Assembly: GCF_001500025.1 (NCBI RefSeq)
Contig: NZ_LQIW01000049.1
Coordinates: forward strand, 186,001-250,000
DNA: 64,000 nucleotides
DNA from: Mycobacterium sp. IS-1590
GTDB taxonomy: Bacteria > Actinomycetota > Actinomycetes > Mycobacteriales > Mycobacteriaceae
Direction: 5' to 3'
The notes below the pieces were generated by a model. It was not told the origin of the DNA. It was given only the letters and a program-made list of their open reading frames with translations, and ran no database searches. The position numbers and the translations under genes were made by a program. Positions 26,205 to 35,359 of the stretch are shown piece by piece; position 1 is the stretch's first letter, and each line of letters starts with the position of its first letter.

Positions 26205-27298
26205 GCTCACGGTCGCTGCTGAAGCTGATCGCGATCGTCGCGATCGTGTGCGGCGCATGCGGCTGTTCCAGCGACCCGTTCGGTGAGCGAGCCATGACGA
26301 TCATCGGCCTGTTCGACAGCGCCAGCGGGCTGTACGAGGGCAACGCGGTGTCGATTCTCGGCATGCCGGTCGGCAGCGTCGAGAAGATCGAAGCCAAGGG
26401 GGCCTATGTCGAGGTGACGATGCGCGTCGAGCCCGGCGTCAAGATCCCGGCCGACGCGCAGGCGGTGACCGTGTCCACCTCCATCCTCACCGACAGGCAC
26501 GTCGAGTTCACCCCGGTTTACGAGGACGGTCCGACGCTCACCGACGGCCAGACCCTCGGGCTGGATCGCACCCGTACGCCGGTCGAATTCGACCGCGTGC
26601 TGGCGATGATCGACAAGCTCGCGGTGCAGCTGCAGGGCGACGGCCACGGCTCGGGACCGGTGGCGGACCTGCTGTCGGTGAGCGCCGCGATGACCGACGG
26701 CAACGGCACGAAGATCCGGTCGGCGCTCGGAGAGCTGTCGACGGCGTTGAAGATGAGCAAGGAACGCGGGGCGCCGACCGGTGATGCGATCACCACGATC
26801 ATCACCAACCTGGAGCGCCTGACCACCGCGGCCGCCGAGAACGATCAGACCATCCGCGACTTCGGCTCATCAATGCGCCAACTCAGCGACGTGCTGGCCG
26901 CAGAACAGCTCGGCAGCGGATCGACGGGCGCGCAGATCAACCAGATCCTCTCCGAGACGGCCGATCTCATCGAGACCAACCGCGACGCACTGAAGACGAC
27001 AACCGCAGGGATGGAGACGACGACCAAGGCCATCGCCGAGTACCGGCGCGAGCTCGCGGAGTCGCTGGACGTGGCGCCGATGCTGCTCGACAACGTCTAC
27101 AACATGATCGATCACGAGAAGGACGCCATCCGTGCGCACCCCGTTCTCGACAAGGTCGAACTCAACGGTCAGTTCACCAAGGAGGTGTGCAACCTGCTGG
27201 GCATGAAGCAGTTGGGTTGCACGACGGGAACCATTCAGGACTTCGGTCCCGATTTCGGAGTCACCAGCATGCTCGAGGGATTGGCCGGTCTTCCCTGA
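26201..27298 (+). CDS. mceD: Mce-family protein MceD
   Basis: A 365-residue protein with a short cleavable-looking N-terminus (MSSRSLLKLIAIVAIV) ending at GACGCSSDPFG. This resembles a lipoprotein signal, but the -3 position is not the usual Leu/Val, so lipidation is uncertain. The MCE domain has GLYEGNAVSILGMPVGSVEKI. ATG 26201 overlaps the mceC stop (ATGA). A helical region then follows to the end. It is a subunit of the Mce hexamer. Confidence 0.92.
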   Translation: MSSRSLLKLIAIVAIVCGACGCSSDPFGERAMTIIGLFDSASGLYEGNAVSILGMPVGSVEKIEAKGAYVEVTMRVEPGVKIPADAQAVTVSTSILTDRHVEFTPVYEDGPTLTDGQTLGLDRTRTPVEFDRVLAMIDKLAVQLQGDGHGSGPVADLLSVSAAMTDGNGTKIRSALGELSTALKMSKERGAPTGDAITTIITNLERLTTAAAENDQTIRDFGSSMRQLSDVLAAEQLGSGSTGAQINQILSETADLIETNRDALKTTTAGMETTTKAIAEYRRELAESLDVAPMLLDNVYNMIDHEKDAIRAHPVLDKVELNGQFTKEVCNLLGMKQLGCTTGTIQDFGPDFGVTSMLEGLAGLP

Positions 27299-28614
27299 TG
27301 ACAAAGCCCATGACAGAGCCCATGGCACAGACCGGGGTACAGCCCATCACACCTTCCTCACCGAGACCGGCGCGAAGAAGGGTCCGCGCACTGGGCGCCC
27401 TCACCGCTTCGATGTTCCTGGCGGGTGCGCTCGGGGGCTGTGCGATGGGCCTGGACCGGGTGCCGCTGCCTGCGCCGTCCGTCGGTCAGGACTCATACGA
27501 GATCAGCGCGACATTCGCCAACGCGCTGAATCTGCCCGCCAAGGCCAAGGTCCGGCTGTCCGGCGCCGACGTCGGTGAGGTCCAGTCGATGACCGCCCGG
27601 GATTACACGGCGGTGGTGACGATGCGGATCTCCTCCGACGTCCAGATTCCCTCCGGCACAAAGGCCGAGCTGCGTTCGGCCACGCCGCTCGGCGACATCT
27701 TCGTCGCGCTGACACCGCCTGCGGGCGCGTCCGCGGCGACGAAACCGTTGCAGCCGGGCGCCGTGCTGCCGTTGGATTCCACGGCGTCGGCCGCCTCGGT
27801 GGAGGACGTGCTGAGCACCGCGGCGATGCTCGTCAACGGCGGAGCGATCCGCAACCTCACCCGGATCATCAACGGTATGGGCCGCGCGGTCGGCGGCAAG
27901 GGCGAGGATCTGAACAAGTTCGTGGACGAGTCGACCCGGCTGATCCAGAACCTCTCCGCGCGTTCGGATTCCATCAAACGCGCACTCGCCCAGACTGACG
28001 ACCTGTCTGCGACGATGGCGGCCCGGCAACAGTCGATCGATGCGGCCGTCGAGGCGGCCGGCCCCGCGCTGGGGGCCGTTGCGGAGAACACCGACCGGAT
28101 CGTCGACCTGATCGCCCAGGTCAATCGAATCACCATGCAGCTGGCCAAGTTCCCGTCGGTGCGGGGAGAGGAGTCGCGCAGCATGATGGCTGACCTGAAC
28201 CGGCTCTCGGAGGGGCTCAACGACGCATCGACGGCACCCGGTGCGTCGCTGCACAACTTCAACCTGATGTTCGGCCCGATCCTCAAGACCACCAACTCGA
28301 CCGCGTCCAACGTCGAGATCGATCTCGCCGATCTCGCCGTCGGAGCCTTCGCCGATCCATATCACCCCGCCGACCCGGGCAGCCGCGGGCCGGGCCGCGA
28401 AGACTTCCGCAATCTCGTCGGCAGCATCTCCTACGAGTTGTTGATGATCCGCAACAAGTTCTGGGGTAAGCCCACGGCGCCACCCGGTGTGACGCCGCCG
28501 CCGAACCTGATCGGACCCAACCCGGCCAACCTCACACCCGCTGCGCCGCCGCCGCCCCTGCCGCCGCCCCCGCCGACGGCTCCGCCGGGGGCGTCGCTGG
28601 AGGGACCGCCATGA
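27298..28614 (+). CDS. mceE: Mce-family lipoprotein MceE
   Basis: A 438-residue subunit with a lipobox LGGC; Cys48 of the chosen start would be lipidated. MceE proteins are the usual lipoprotein of the operon. The MCE domain has AKAKVRLSGADVGEVQSM and RSATPLGDIFVAL. A helical region follows, then a Pro-rich tail (APPPPLPPPPPTAPPG). Three Met codons are near the start: ATG 27298 overlaps the mceD stop (TGATG), and 27310 and 27322 would also fit the lipoprotein signal. Confidence 0.93.
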   Translation: MTKPMTEPMAQTGVQPITPSSPRPARRRVRALGALTASMFLAGALGGCAMGLDRVPLPAPSVGQDSYEISATFANALNLPAKAKVRLSGADVGEVQSMTARDYTAVVTMRISSDVQIPSGTKAELRSATPLGDIFVALTPPAGASAATKPLQPGAVLPLDSTASAASVEDVLSTAAMLVNGGAIRNLTRIINGMGRAVGGKGEDLNKFVDESTRLIQNLSARSDSIKRALAQTDDLSATMAARQQSIDAAVEAAGPALGAVAENTDRIVDLIAQVNRITMQLAKFPSVRGEESRSMMADLNRLSEGLNDASTAPGASLHNFNLMFGPILKTTNSTASNVEIDLADLAVGAFADPYHPADPGSRGPGREDFRNLVGSISYELLMIRNKFWGKPTAPPGVTPPPNLIGPNPANLTPAAPPPPLPPPPPTAPPGASLEGPP

Positions 28615-29861
28615 GAGTGCTGCTGAACGCGTTGCGCTGGGCCAAGGTGCGCCGCCTCGGTGTGTCGGCGTTCGCGCTGGCGATGATGTTCGTCGTCGGG
28701 GTGACCTATCTGATGTTCGGGACGTTGAGGCTCGACCCGGTGAGCACCGAATCCCTGGTGCGTGTCCATCTCGCCCAGACCGGTGGTCTGCTGCCCGGCC
28801 AGGACGTGACGCTTCGGGGCGTGCCGGTGGGCCGGGTGCGCTCCATCGAGTTGTCCGACACCGGCGCCGTCGCGGTGGCCGCGCTGCATCCGGGTACCCG
28901 CATTCCCACCGACACCGAGGTCCGGGTGTCGGCGCTGTCACCGGCCGGCGAGCAGTACCTCGACTTCCGCGCCGACCGCAACGACGGGCCCTACCTCGCC
29001 GACGGCGCCGAGATCGCCAGTGACCGCACGAGGACACCCGTGACGCTGGCCAAGCTGCTCGCCGACCTGGACGGCACCCTCGAGCAGATCGACACCGCGC
29101 GGTTGTCGGCGGTCCTCGACGAACTGCGGGTCGGACCGGAGGGGGCCGACAAGCTCGCCGCCATCCTCGACGGCGGCACCTTCCTGGTGTCGACGTTGGA
29201 TTCGGTTCTGCCCCAGACGGTCAGCCTGATCCGCAACAGCAAGGTGGTGTTGTCGACGGTGCGGGACGTCAGCCCCGGAATGGCCGCGACCTCGGAGGAC
29301 CTGTCGACGATTCTCGGGGGCGTCGAACGCATGGACGGCGGGTACCGGGCCCTGCTGGATCGCGGGCCGAAAGCCTTCTCGGGTATCGACGCCGTCATCG
29401 CCGACAACTCACCGACGATGGTCCAGCTGCTCGGGAACCTGACCACCGTGTCCCAGCTGGCGTATCTGCGGGTGCCGGCCCTACAGGAGTTTTTCTTCCC
29501 GCAGTACCGCGCCGGCTCGGCGCTCGAGGCCATCGGCAGCACCTTCCGCGACGGCGGTGTGTGGGGTGCGGTGAGCCTGTACTCCCGGTACGGATGCGAC
29601 TACAACCTGCCCAAGGCGCCACCGACGCTGACCGACTTCCCGGAGCCCTTCCTGTACACCTACTGCCCGAACCCGGATCCGAAATACCTTGTGCGCGGGG
29701 CTCGCAACGCGCCTCGGCCGCCCGGCGACGACACCGCCGGCCCACCGCCCGGTGCGCATCCGCTACAGCGTGCCGATCCGGTTCCGACCGGTCCGCTCAC
29801 CATCCCGACGCCGTACGGCGGTCCCGTCCTTCCACTTCCGCCACCGCCGAGCGGTCCGTGA
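28611..29861 (+). CDS. mceF: Mce-family protein MceF
   Basis: A 416-residue last subunit of the hexamer. The N-terminal helix (about residues 17-37) is followed by an MCE domain with GLLPGQDVTLRGVPVGRVRS and SPAGEQYLDF, then a helical region and a C-terminal part with YSRYGCDYN...YTYCPNPDP (likely disulfide) and a Pro-rich tail. ATG 28611 overlaps the mceE stop (ATGA). A 60-base gap follows before the accessory gene. Confidence 0.93.
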   Translation: MRVLLNALRWAKVRRLGVSAFALAMMFVVGVTYLMFGTLRLDPVSTESLVRVHLAQTGGLLPGQDVTLRGVPVGRVRSIELSDTGAVAVAALHPGTRIPTDTEVRVSALSPAGEQYLDFRADRNDGPYLADGAEIASDRTRTPVTLAKLLADLDGTLEQIDTARLSAVLDELRVGPEGADKLAAILDGGTFLVSTLDSVLPQTVSLIRNSKVVLSTVRDVSPGMAATSEDLSTILGGVERMDGGYRALLDRGPKAFSGIDAVIADNSPTMVQLLGNLTTVSQLAYLRVPALQEFFFPQYRAGSALEAIGSTFRDGGVWGAVSLYSRYGCDYNLPKAPPTLTDFPEPFLYTYCPNPDPKYLVRGARNAPRPPGDDTAGPPPGAHPLQRADPVPTGPLTIPTPYGGPVLPLPPPPSGP

Positions 29862-29921
29862 TGCCGAGCAGACGCGGGATCATCCTCACCGACATTGACC
29901 TACGCTGACGAGGAGCAGACG

Positions 29922-30575
29922 ATGACCAACCGGGAACAGGTGCTGACACTGGACGCCACCGACGACACCGACGCCGATGAGACCCGGCCCGAGGAAGCCG
30001 GCGGGCAGACCGCCGCCACGGAACCCGAGTCCGAAGCCAGCGCGGAAGCCGATGAACACGATCCTGATTCACCGCGGCTACGGTGGCTGCGTCGGCCCAG
30101 CCGAAAGGGCGTTGCGCTGGGGCTTGGTGCCCTGCTCGTGATCGGATCGCTGGCCACCAGCGTGGTGCTGGCGATCGACCTGAAGCGTGAGCGAGACGTT
30201 GCCGACGCGGGCCGGCAGGCGCTTGCCGCGGCGCAGCAGTACGCGGTCGTGCTGACCAGCGTCGATGCGGCCAAGCTCGACGAGAACTTCGCCGCGGTCC
30301 TCGACGGTGCGACCGGCGAGTTCAAGCAGATGTACAGCGAGTCCAGCAGTCAACTCAAACAGGCGCTCATCGACAACAAGGCCAGAGCCGACGGCAAGGT
30401 GATCGCGGCCGGCATCAAGTCGGCGACCGAGGACAAGGTCGAGGTGATGCTCTTCTTGGACCAGTCGGTCACCAACGCGCTGAATCCCGAACCGCGACTT
30501 GATCGCAACCGCATCATCATCACCATGGAAAAGGTCGACGGCCGCTGGCTGGCCAGTGATGTCGTGCTTCCGTGA
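29922..30575 (+). CDS. Mce-associated membrane protein (Mas/Mam type)
   Basis: A 217-residue protein. It has an acidic cytosolic N-terminus (residues 1-50, rich in Asp, Glu, Ala and Thr), a basic patch RWLRRPSRKG, one membrane helix (about 62-84), then an extracytoplasmic domain of NTF2-like size ending VDGRWLASDVVLP. This layout is that of the Mas/Mam proteins that follow mce operons and stabilise the transporter (compare OmamA and LucA). ATG 29922 has GAGGAG upstream; the 12-mer TACGCTGACGAG at 29901 may be an internal promoter. Confidence 0.88.
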   Translation: MTNREQVLTLDATDDTDADETRPEEAGGQTAATEPESEASAEADEHDPDSPRLRWLRRPSRKGVALGLGALLVIGSLATSVVLAIDLKRERDVADAGRQALAAAQQYAVVLTSVDAAKLDENFAAVLDGATGEFKQMYSESSSQLKQALIDNKARADGKVIAAGIKSATEDKVEVMLFLDQSVTNALNPEPRLDRNRIIITMEKVDGRWLASDVVLP

Positions 30576-31309
30576 GCGGGCTTCTCGCGCGGTTGGCGGG
30601 CGCGCTGCTCGGCGCTGCACTCGTGGCAGCGTTCATCGGGACGTCGCCGACGGCGGGCGCCGACACCACATCCAACGGCGTCACCTACACCGTCGTACCC
30701 GACGTCCGCGCGGGAACCAGCCCACAAGGTCCGGGTGAGTGGACGGTGCACTACGAGAAGCTCGCGGGTGGTGACCCCGCGGTCACCGATGCGATCAACC
30801 GGATCCTCGACGACGAGGCCGACGGTCAGGTGTGGCTGTTCGCCGCCAGCGCCAGCAAGAGCTCGCCGTGGACGTTCAACACACAGGGCAGGTTGCAGTT
30901 CCGGCCGATGACCATCTCGGAACTGTGGCAGGGCCGATACCACGCCGTCGACCTGCCCAACATGCCCGTCGACACCGTGGCGACGCGAGTGTTCGACTCA
31001 CGCAGCGGAATACAGATCGTGTGGAAGAACCTGTTCGTCGACGAACAGGCCGGGCTGAACCGGTTGGGCGAGTTGACCGAAAAGATCCTGCCCGCCACCT
31101 ATCCGGAACCGCCGCTGGGCGGATGGGGGGAGTACTACGCGGGATGGGCGCCGGTGGAGCGCAACTTTCGATTCTGGATACCCACCGACGCGGGCATCCA
31201 GATGTACTTTCCCGAAGGCCAATTCGGCAGGGAGGTGCGTTCGATCACGATCCCGTGGGCGGCCGTCGAGGATCTGATCGCCCCCGTGTTCGCGCCGATC
31301 ACCAGTTGA
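30572..31309 (+). CDS. Secreted protein, MPT64/DUF3298-like
   Basis: A 245-residue exported protein. The signal peptide covers about residues 1-30 (ending TAGADTT). The mature part has ITDAINRILDDEADG-type helices and FRPMTISELWQGRYHAV, resembling the MPT64/RsiV DUF3298 fold, but I hold this loosely. GTG 30572 overlaps the Mas gene stop, so it is the last gene of the mce operon. Its 3' end overlaps the convergent DUF2599-like gene by 11 bases. Confidence 0.75.
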   Translation: MSGLLARLAGALLGAALVAAFIGTSPTAGADTTSNGVTYTVVPDVRAGTSPQGPGEWTVHYEKLAGGDPAVTDAINRILDDEADGQVWLFAASASKSSPWTFNTQGRLQFRPMTISELWQGRYHAVDLPNMPVDTVATRVFDSRSGIQIVWKNLFVDEQAGLNRLGELTEKILPATYPEPPLGGWGEYYAGWAPVERNFRFWIPTDAGIQMYFPEGQFGREVRSITIPWAAVEDLIAPVFAPITS

Positions 31310-31733
31310 GGACGTCGTCCGGTCCGCCGGGGTTGCACCCGGAGTTCTGCATGATGATGCTGGACACGACCGGCCGCCACGGTTCGAGGTTCCAGGTGCC
31401 GACCTTGCCCGGATTGGTGAAGGTGGAGAGCTGCCAGTAGCACATGAACTGGTTCTGCATGGACAGCGTGTTGGCGTCGGGCGCATGCTCGAGCAACTCC
31501 GCCCACGCGTCGTAGCTCTGCGCGCCGTTGCTGAACGGTCCCGACCCCGCCCATCCCCAGGGCGTGGGATAAATCCGCAGCGTCGCCCGGTCGCCGTGGT
31601 ACTCCCAGACGGTGTGGTCGATGTAGTCGGGGGAGCCCGGCGGACGCGCCGGCAGCGGCGCCGCATGCGCCACCGCGCCGGGAAACAGCACGACGGCGCC
31701 CGCAACGACGGCGAGCAATCGACCAATCCTCAC
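31299..31733 (-). CDS. Small secreted protein, DUF2599-like
   Basis: A 144-residue exported protein. The signal peptide (about residues 1-24, ending AVAHAAPLP) is followed by a compact Trp-rich domain with CYWQLSTFTNPGKVGTWNLE and one later Cys (NSGCNPGG) that could pair with the first. This resembles the DUF2599 family of mycobacterial secreted proteins, with function unknown. GTG 31733 lies 14 bases after the aldehyde dehydrogenase stop on the same strand, so it is the second gene of that operon. Confidence 0.75.
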   Translation of the reverse strand: MRIGRLLAVVAGAVVLFPGAVAHAAPLPARPPGSPDYIDHTVWEYHGDRATLRIYPTPWGWAGSGPFSNGAQSYDAWAELLEHAPDANTLSMQNQFMCYWQLSTFTNPGKVGTWNLEPWRPVVSSIIMQNSGCNPGGPDDVLNW

Positions 31734-31747
31734 GGCCTCACCTCATA

Positions 31748-33223
31748 TCAGCCGACCGACCATTGAAGTGCCTTGTGCTGCAGGTACTCCGCAAGCCCGT
31801 ACTCACCGAACTCCCGCCCGATGCCGCTGTGCTTGTACCCGCCGAACGGCGCGCTCGGGTTCAGTCCGCCACCACCACCGTTGATGATGACCGTGCCCGC
31901 CCGCAACCGGCGTCCGACCGCCACCGCCCGCAGCGGGTCGGCCGACCATACGCCGCCGGCCAGACCATAGCGGCTGTCGTTGGCCAGCCGCACCGCTTCA
32001 TCGTCGTCATCGAACGGGATCACCACACCGACCGGACCGAAGAACTCGTCTTGGGCGATGCGCATCTTGTTGTCGACGCCGACGAACAGCGTCGGTTCCA
32101 CGAAGTACCCACGCTCCAACTGCTCGGGACGCTTTCCGCCGAAGGCGATCTGCGCCCCCTCCTCGACTCCGGTGGCGATCAGCGACTCGACCCGCTCGCG
32201 TTGCACCTCGCGGATCAGCGGCCCCATCATCGTCGCCGGATCCGACGGGTCACCCACACTGATGAAGCCCAGCACACCGGTGATACGGGCGACCAGCTCA
32301 TCGTGCAGCGACTGGTGCACCAGGATGCGGGTCAGCAGCGCACAGCCCTGGCCCGCGTGCGTGACGATGCCCGCGAGCACACTCTCCATCACCTTGTCGA
32401 GGTCGGCGTCCTCGAGGATGATGTTGGCCGACTTGCCGCCGAGTTCGAGAACGACCTTCTTCAGCGAGTCCGCCGCCTGCGTATAAACCCTGCGGCCCAC
32501 CGCATCCGAGCCGGTGAAGCTGACCAGGTCCACCCCGGGATGGGTGGTCAGCGCCTCGCCTTCGGCGATGTCGCCGGTGACCACGTTGAGTACGCCCGAC
32601 GGCAGACCCGCGGCCTCGGCCACCTCGCCGAGCACCAGCGCCTCCAAAGGCGTATACGGCGACGGTTTGAGCACTGCGGTGCACCCGGCGGCCAGTGCGG
32701 GTCCGATCTTGGCGAGGTTCAGCAGGAACGGGAAGTTGAACGGGGTGATGAGCGCTGCCACGCCGTAGGGTTCGCGCAGCATCATGCCCTGGCCGATGCC
32801 GTGGCCCATCACCGGACGCACCGGTGGCTCGAAGTCGAACTGCGGCAACACCCGCTCGGTCAGGTCGCGAAAGTGGTCGATCGGGGTGCCGACCTGAAGC
32901 ATTTCCGAGAGCATGCGGGTCGAACCGGCCTCGGCGATGTTCAACTCGATGAGTTCGTCTCGGCGGCGGGTGAGTTCGTCGGCCATGGCGGCCAGGATGC
33001 GGCCGCGCTCGGCCGGGCGCATCGTCGGCCACGGTCCTTCGTCGAACGCGGTGCGGGCCGCGGTGACAGCGGCCTCGACGTCGGCGACGGTCGCCTGCGG
33101 CACCTCGGCGATGGTTTGCTCGGTCGCCGGGTTCACCACCGTGACGGTGTCGTTGCCGGTGCCCGACGTCCATGCGCCGTCGATGAACAAGCCCTTGCGG
33201 GTGGAAACGGTCGTGGCTGTCAC
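31748..33223 (-). CDS. NAD(P)-dependent aldehyde dehydrogenase
   Basis: Oxidises an aldehyde to a carboxylic acid. At 491 residues it has the full family set: the cofactor segment PFNFPFLLNLAKIGPAL, the base-containing motif LELGGKSANIIL, and the catalytic Cys in GQGCALLTRILV, followed by EFFGPVGVVIPF. GTG 33223 has AGGAGGAATTCA upstream. It is divergent from the GntR regulator with motif site B between. In context it may oxidise an aldehyde released by P450 hydroxylation of a terminal methyl or by retro-aldol cleavage. Confidence 0.95.
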   Translation of the reverse strand: MTATTVSTRKGLFIDGAWTSGTGNDTVTVVNPATEQTIAEVPQATVADVEAAVTAARTAFDEGPWPTMRPAERGRILAAMADELTRRRDELIELNIAEAGSTRMLSEMLQVGTPIDHFRDLTERVLPQFDFEPPVRPVMGHGIGQGMMLREPYGVAALITPFNFPFLLNLAKIGPALAAGCTAVLKPSPYTPLEALVLGEVAEAAGLPSGVLNVVTGDIAEGEALTTHPGVDLVSFTGSDAVGRRVYTQAADSLKKVVLELGGKSANIILEDADLDKVMESVLAGIVTHAGQGCALLTRILVHQSLHDELVARITGVLGFISVGDPSDPATMMGPLIREVQRERVESLIATGVEEGAQIAFGGKRPEQLERGYFVEPTLFVGVDNKMRIAQDEFFGPVGVVIPFDDDDEAVRLANDSRYGLAGGVWSADPLRAVAVGRRLRAGTVIINGGGGGLNPSAPFGGYKHSGIGREFGEYGLAEYLQHKALQWSVG

Positions 33224-33250
33224 TGAATTCCTCCTAGCTGGGCGTCATTG

Positions 33251-33267
33251 AGTAAGCTGAATTAGCT
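33251..33267 (+). promoter_or_regulatory. Island motif site B (aldehyde dehydrogenase / GntR)
   Basis: AGTAAGCTGAATTAGCT fits the 17-base consensus at 13 positions. It lies 27 bases upstream of the leftward dehydrogenase start and 38 bases upstream of the rightward GntR start, so both could be controlled from it. TAAGCT within it is a TANNNT -10-like box for the GntR gene. Confidence 0.5.
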
Positions 33268-33305
33268 ATTTCGTCGGTGGCTTCGGTGGGCAGGGCAGGA
33301 GGGCG

Positions 33306-34100
33306 ATGGAACTGAACGGCCGTGGCGACCGCTCGTCCAAGCTCGTACGCGCCCCCAAGACCGCCGAGCTGATCGCCGACCATCTGCGCAGCAGCATCGT
33401 GCGGGGTGTGCTCAAGAAGGGCGACGCACTGCCGACCGAGGTGGAACTGGTCCGGCAGTTCGGGGTGTCCCGGCCCACGCTGCGCGAGGCATTCCGGATC
33501 CTGGAGAGCGAGTCGCTGATCGTGGTGCGCCGCGGTTCGCGAGGCGGCGTGCTGGTGTCCTCGCCCGAAACCGCGGTGGCCGCGCGGGATTTCGGCCTGC
33601 TGCTGCAGATGTCGAAAACCACGCTGGCCGACGTGTACGAGGCGCGTAAGGTCTTCGAGCCCGCCGCCGTCGAGCTGCTGGCCAAACGGGCCAAACCCGA
33701 CGACATCGCCGAATTGCGGTCCACCTGTTCGGCTTTGGCCGCCCTGATCGCCGACGGCGCCGAGGACGCCGACCTCGGCGAGTGGTCGGCGGTCGTCTTC
33801 CGGTTCCACGACGTCATCCTCGAACGTTCCGGAAACAACACCATGGCGCTGGTCGGGGCGGTGTTGCGCGATGTCATCACCAAGCACATGGATCGCGCGG
33901 TCACCACCGCCGCCGGTCCCGAGGTGATCGAGAAGCAGTTCAAACAGACCCTGCGGACCTTCGAGAAGTTCATCGCATTGATCGAAGACGGGGATGCGGT
34001 GGGGGCCAGGGAACTCTGGACCGCCCACATGAACCGCGCGGGCCGCCAGATGCTGTGGGGCAACCTCGCCAACGAAACGGTCCTCGACCTGTACTCCTGA
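33306..34100 (+). CDS. FadR-subfamily GntR transcription regulator
   Basis: A 264-residue regulator. The N-terminal winged helix (about residues 20-90: LPTEVELVRQFGVSRPTLRE then VVRRGSRGGVLV) is followed by an all-helical FCD ligand domain (about 105-240). Of the usual FCD metal histidines, the first (FRFHDVIL) and last (WTAHMNRAG) are present, but the middle one is replaced (TLRTFEKFIALI), so metal or ligand binding may differ. ATG 33306 has AGGAGGG upstream. Acyl-CoA or acid ligands are common for the subfamily. A local role is inferred from site B in its promoter. Confidence 0.93.
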   Translation: MELNGRGDRSSKLVRAPKTAELIADHLRSSIVRGVLKKGDALPTEVELVRQFGVSRPTLREAFRILESESLIVVRRGSRGGVLVSSPETAVAARDFGLLLQMSKTTLADVYEARKVFEPAAVELLAKRAKPDDIAELRSTCSALAALIADGAEDADLGEWSAVVFRFHDVILERSGNNTMALVGAVLRDVITKHMDRAVTTAAGPEVIEKQFKQTLRTFEKFIALIEDGDAVGARELWTAHMNRAGRQMLWGNLANETVLDLYS

Positions 34101-34104
34101 CACG

Positions 34105-35313
34105 TCAGCCCAGCACTCCCTGTTCGCGCAGACCCGCGATCGTGTCCCAGTCCATGCCGCAGTCCAGCAGGATCTCCTCGGTGTGCTGGCCGAGCTCGGG
34201 TGCCGGGCCCACCGGAGTGGTTGGCACGCCGTCGAATTGGTAGGGCGGGGCCACCAGGCGGAACGGTTTGCCGTCGGTGCCGACGACCTCGGGCAGATAG
34301 CCGTTCTCGGCGACCTGCGGGCTGGCGCACACCTCCTCGAACGTCGCCGCCGCCGACCACACGCCGGAGAAACCGGCCAGCGCGCCGCGCCACTCCTCGA
34401 GTGTGCGGCTTGCGAATGTGGCGTCCAATTCCGCGACGCACTCGGCACTGTTGGCGAAGCGCGAAAAGGCGTCGCGGAATCGCTCATCGTCGACCAGATC
34501 GTCGCGCCCGATCAGTGTGCAGAGTTCGGGCCAGAACCGGTCGGCCTGCAGGCACACCAGGTTCAGCCATCGGTCGTCGGCGGTGCGGTAGTAGTTGACG
34601 ATCGGATTCGGTGCCGCCTTGCGTTCGATGCGCGGCAGTTCTTTCGATCCGGCTGCCGCCGCCGCGATGTCGGGGCCCATGGTCCACATGCCGGTGTTCA
34701 GCAGCGAGACGTCGATCAGCGCGCCCTCACCCGCCCGTTCTCGTCGGAACAGTGCCATCGCCACCGCACCGGCGATGGCGCTGGAGCCTTGCAGGTCGAA
34801 GAACGCGGCCGGTTGCGCGGCGGGGTCGGTGGCCCCCGGGGCGGTCAGCTTGTTCTGCACCCCCGCCGCCGACCACGCTGCGGCGGAATCGAACCCGCCC
34901 GTTGAGGCGTTGGGGCCGGTGCTGCCCCAGCCGGATCCCCTCACGTAGATCAGCCGAGGGTTGTCCACGCGCAGATCGTCGGGATCGATCCCGAGTTTGG
35001 CCCGGACCTTCGGCAGGTAGCTGGTGAGGAAGACGTCCGCGGTCTTGACCAGTCGGCGCAGCGCGTCCAGGCCGGCCGGGGTGGTCAAGTCGAGGGTGAT
35101 GCTGCGCTTTCCGCGGTTGGGCACGTGCAGGAAGGGGTTGGGCGCATTGTCGTCGGCGTTGAGCGCGTTGCGCAGCGCGCGCTGGGGATCACCGGTCGGG
35201 GGCTCCACCTTGATCACGTCGGCGCCGAGGTCGGCCATGATGGCACCGGCGCCCGGCACGAAGGTCCATGCCGCCACCTCGACGACGCGGACACCCTCGA
35301 ATGGTCCAGCCAT
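34105..35313 (-). CDS. CaiB/BaiF-type (family III) CoA transferase
   Basis: Moves CoA between carboxylic acids, activating a substrate or recycling CoA. At 402 residues it has the family start FEGVRVVEVAAWTFVPGAGA, then DLGADVIKVEPPTGD, NRGKRSITLDL and RLIYVRGSGWG. The region GGFDSAAAWSAAG covers the expected catalytic Asp position, though I cannot align it exactly. ATG 35313 has AGGAGA upstream. It is 46 bases after the DUF7064-like gene on the same strand, so both probably depend on motif site C. Its own upstream gap has only the palindromic GAACGTTC. Confidence 0.92.
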   Translation of the reverse strand: MAGPFEGVRVVEVAAWTFVPGAGAIMADLGADVIKVEPPTGDPQRALRNALNADDNAPNPFLHVPNRGKRSITLDLTTPAGLDALRRLVKTADVFLTSYLPKVRAKLGIDPDDLRVDNPRLIYVRGSGWGSTGPNASTGGFDSAAAWSAAGVQNKLTAPGATDPAAQPAAFFDLQGSSAIAGAVAMALFRRERAGEGALIDVSLLNTGMWTMGPDIAAAAAGSKELPRIERKAAPNPIVNYYRTADDRWLNLVCLQADRFWPELCTLIGRDDLVDDERFRDAFSRFANSAECVAELDATFASRTLEEWRGALAGFSGVWSAAATFEEVCASPQVAENGYLPEVVGTDGKPFRLVAPPYQFDGVPTTPVGPAPELGQHTEEILLDCGMDWDTIAGLREQGVLG

Positions 35314-35359
35314 GCTCAATCTCCTGCTGTTCGCGAACGTTCGAATTCCGATGGGAGGG

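Noticed and set aside
35328..35346. GAACGTTCGAAT palindrome upstream of the CoA transferase as a LexA box
   Set aside because: The mycobacterial LexA site needs TCGAAC and GTTCGA separated by four bases; here the halves abut, and the gene has no DNA-damage link.
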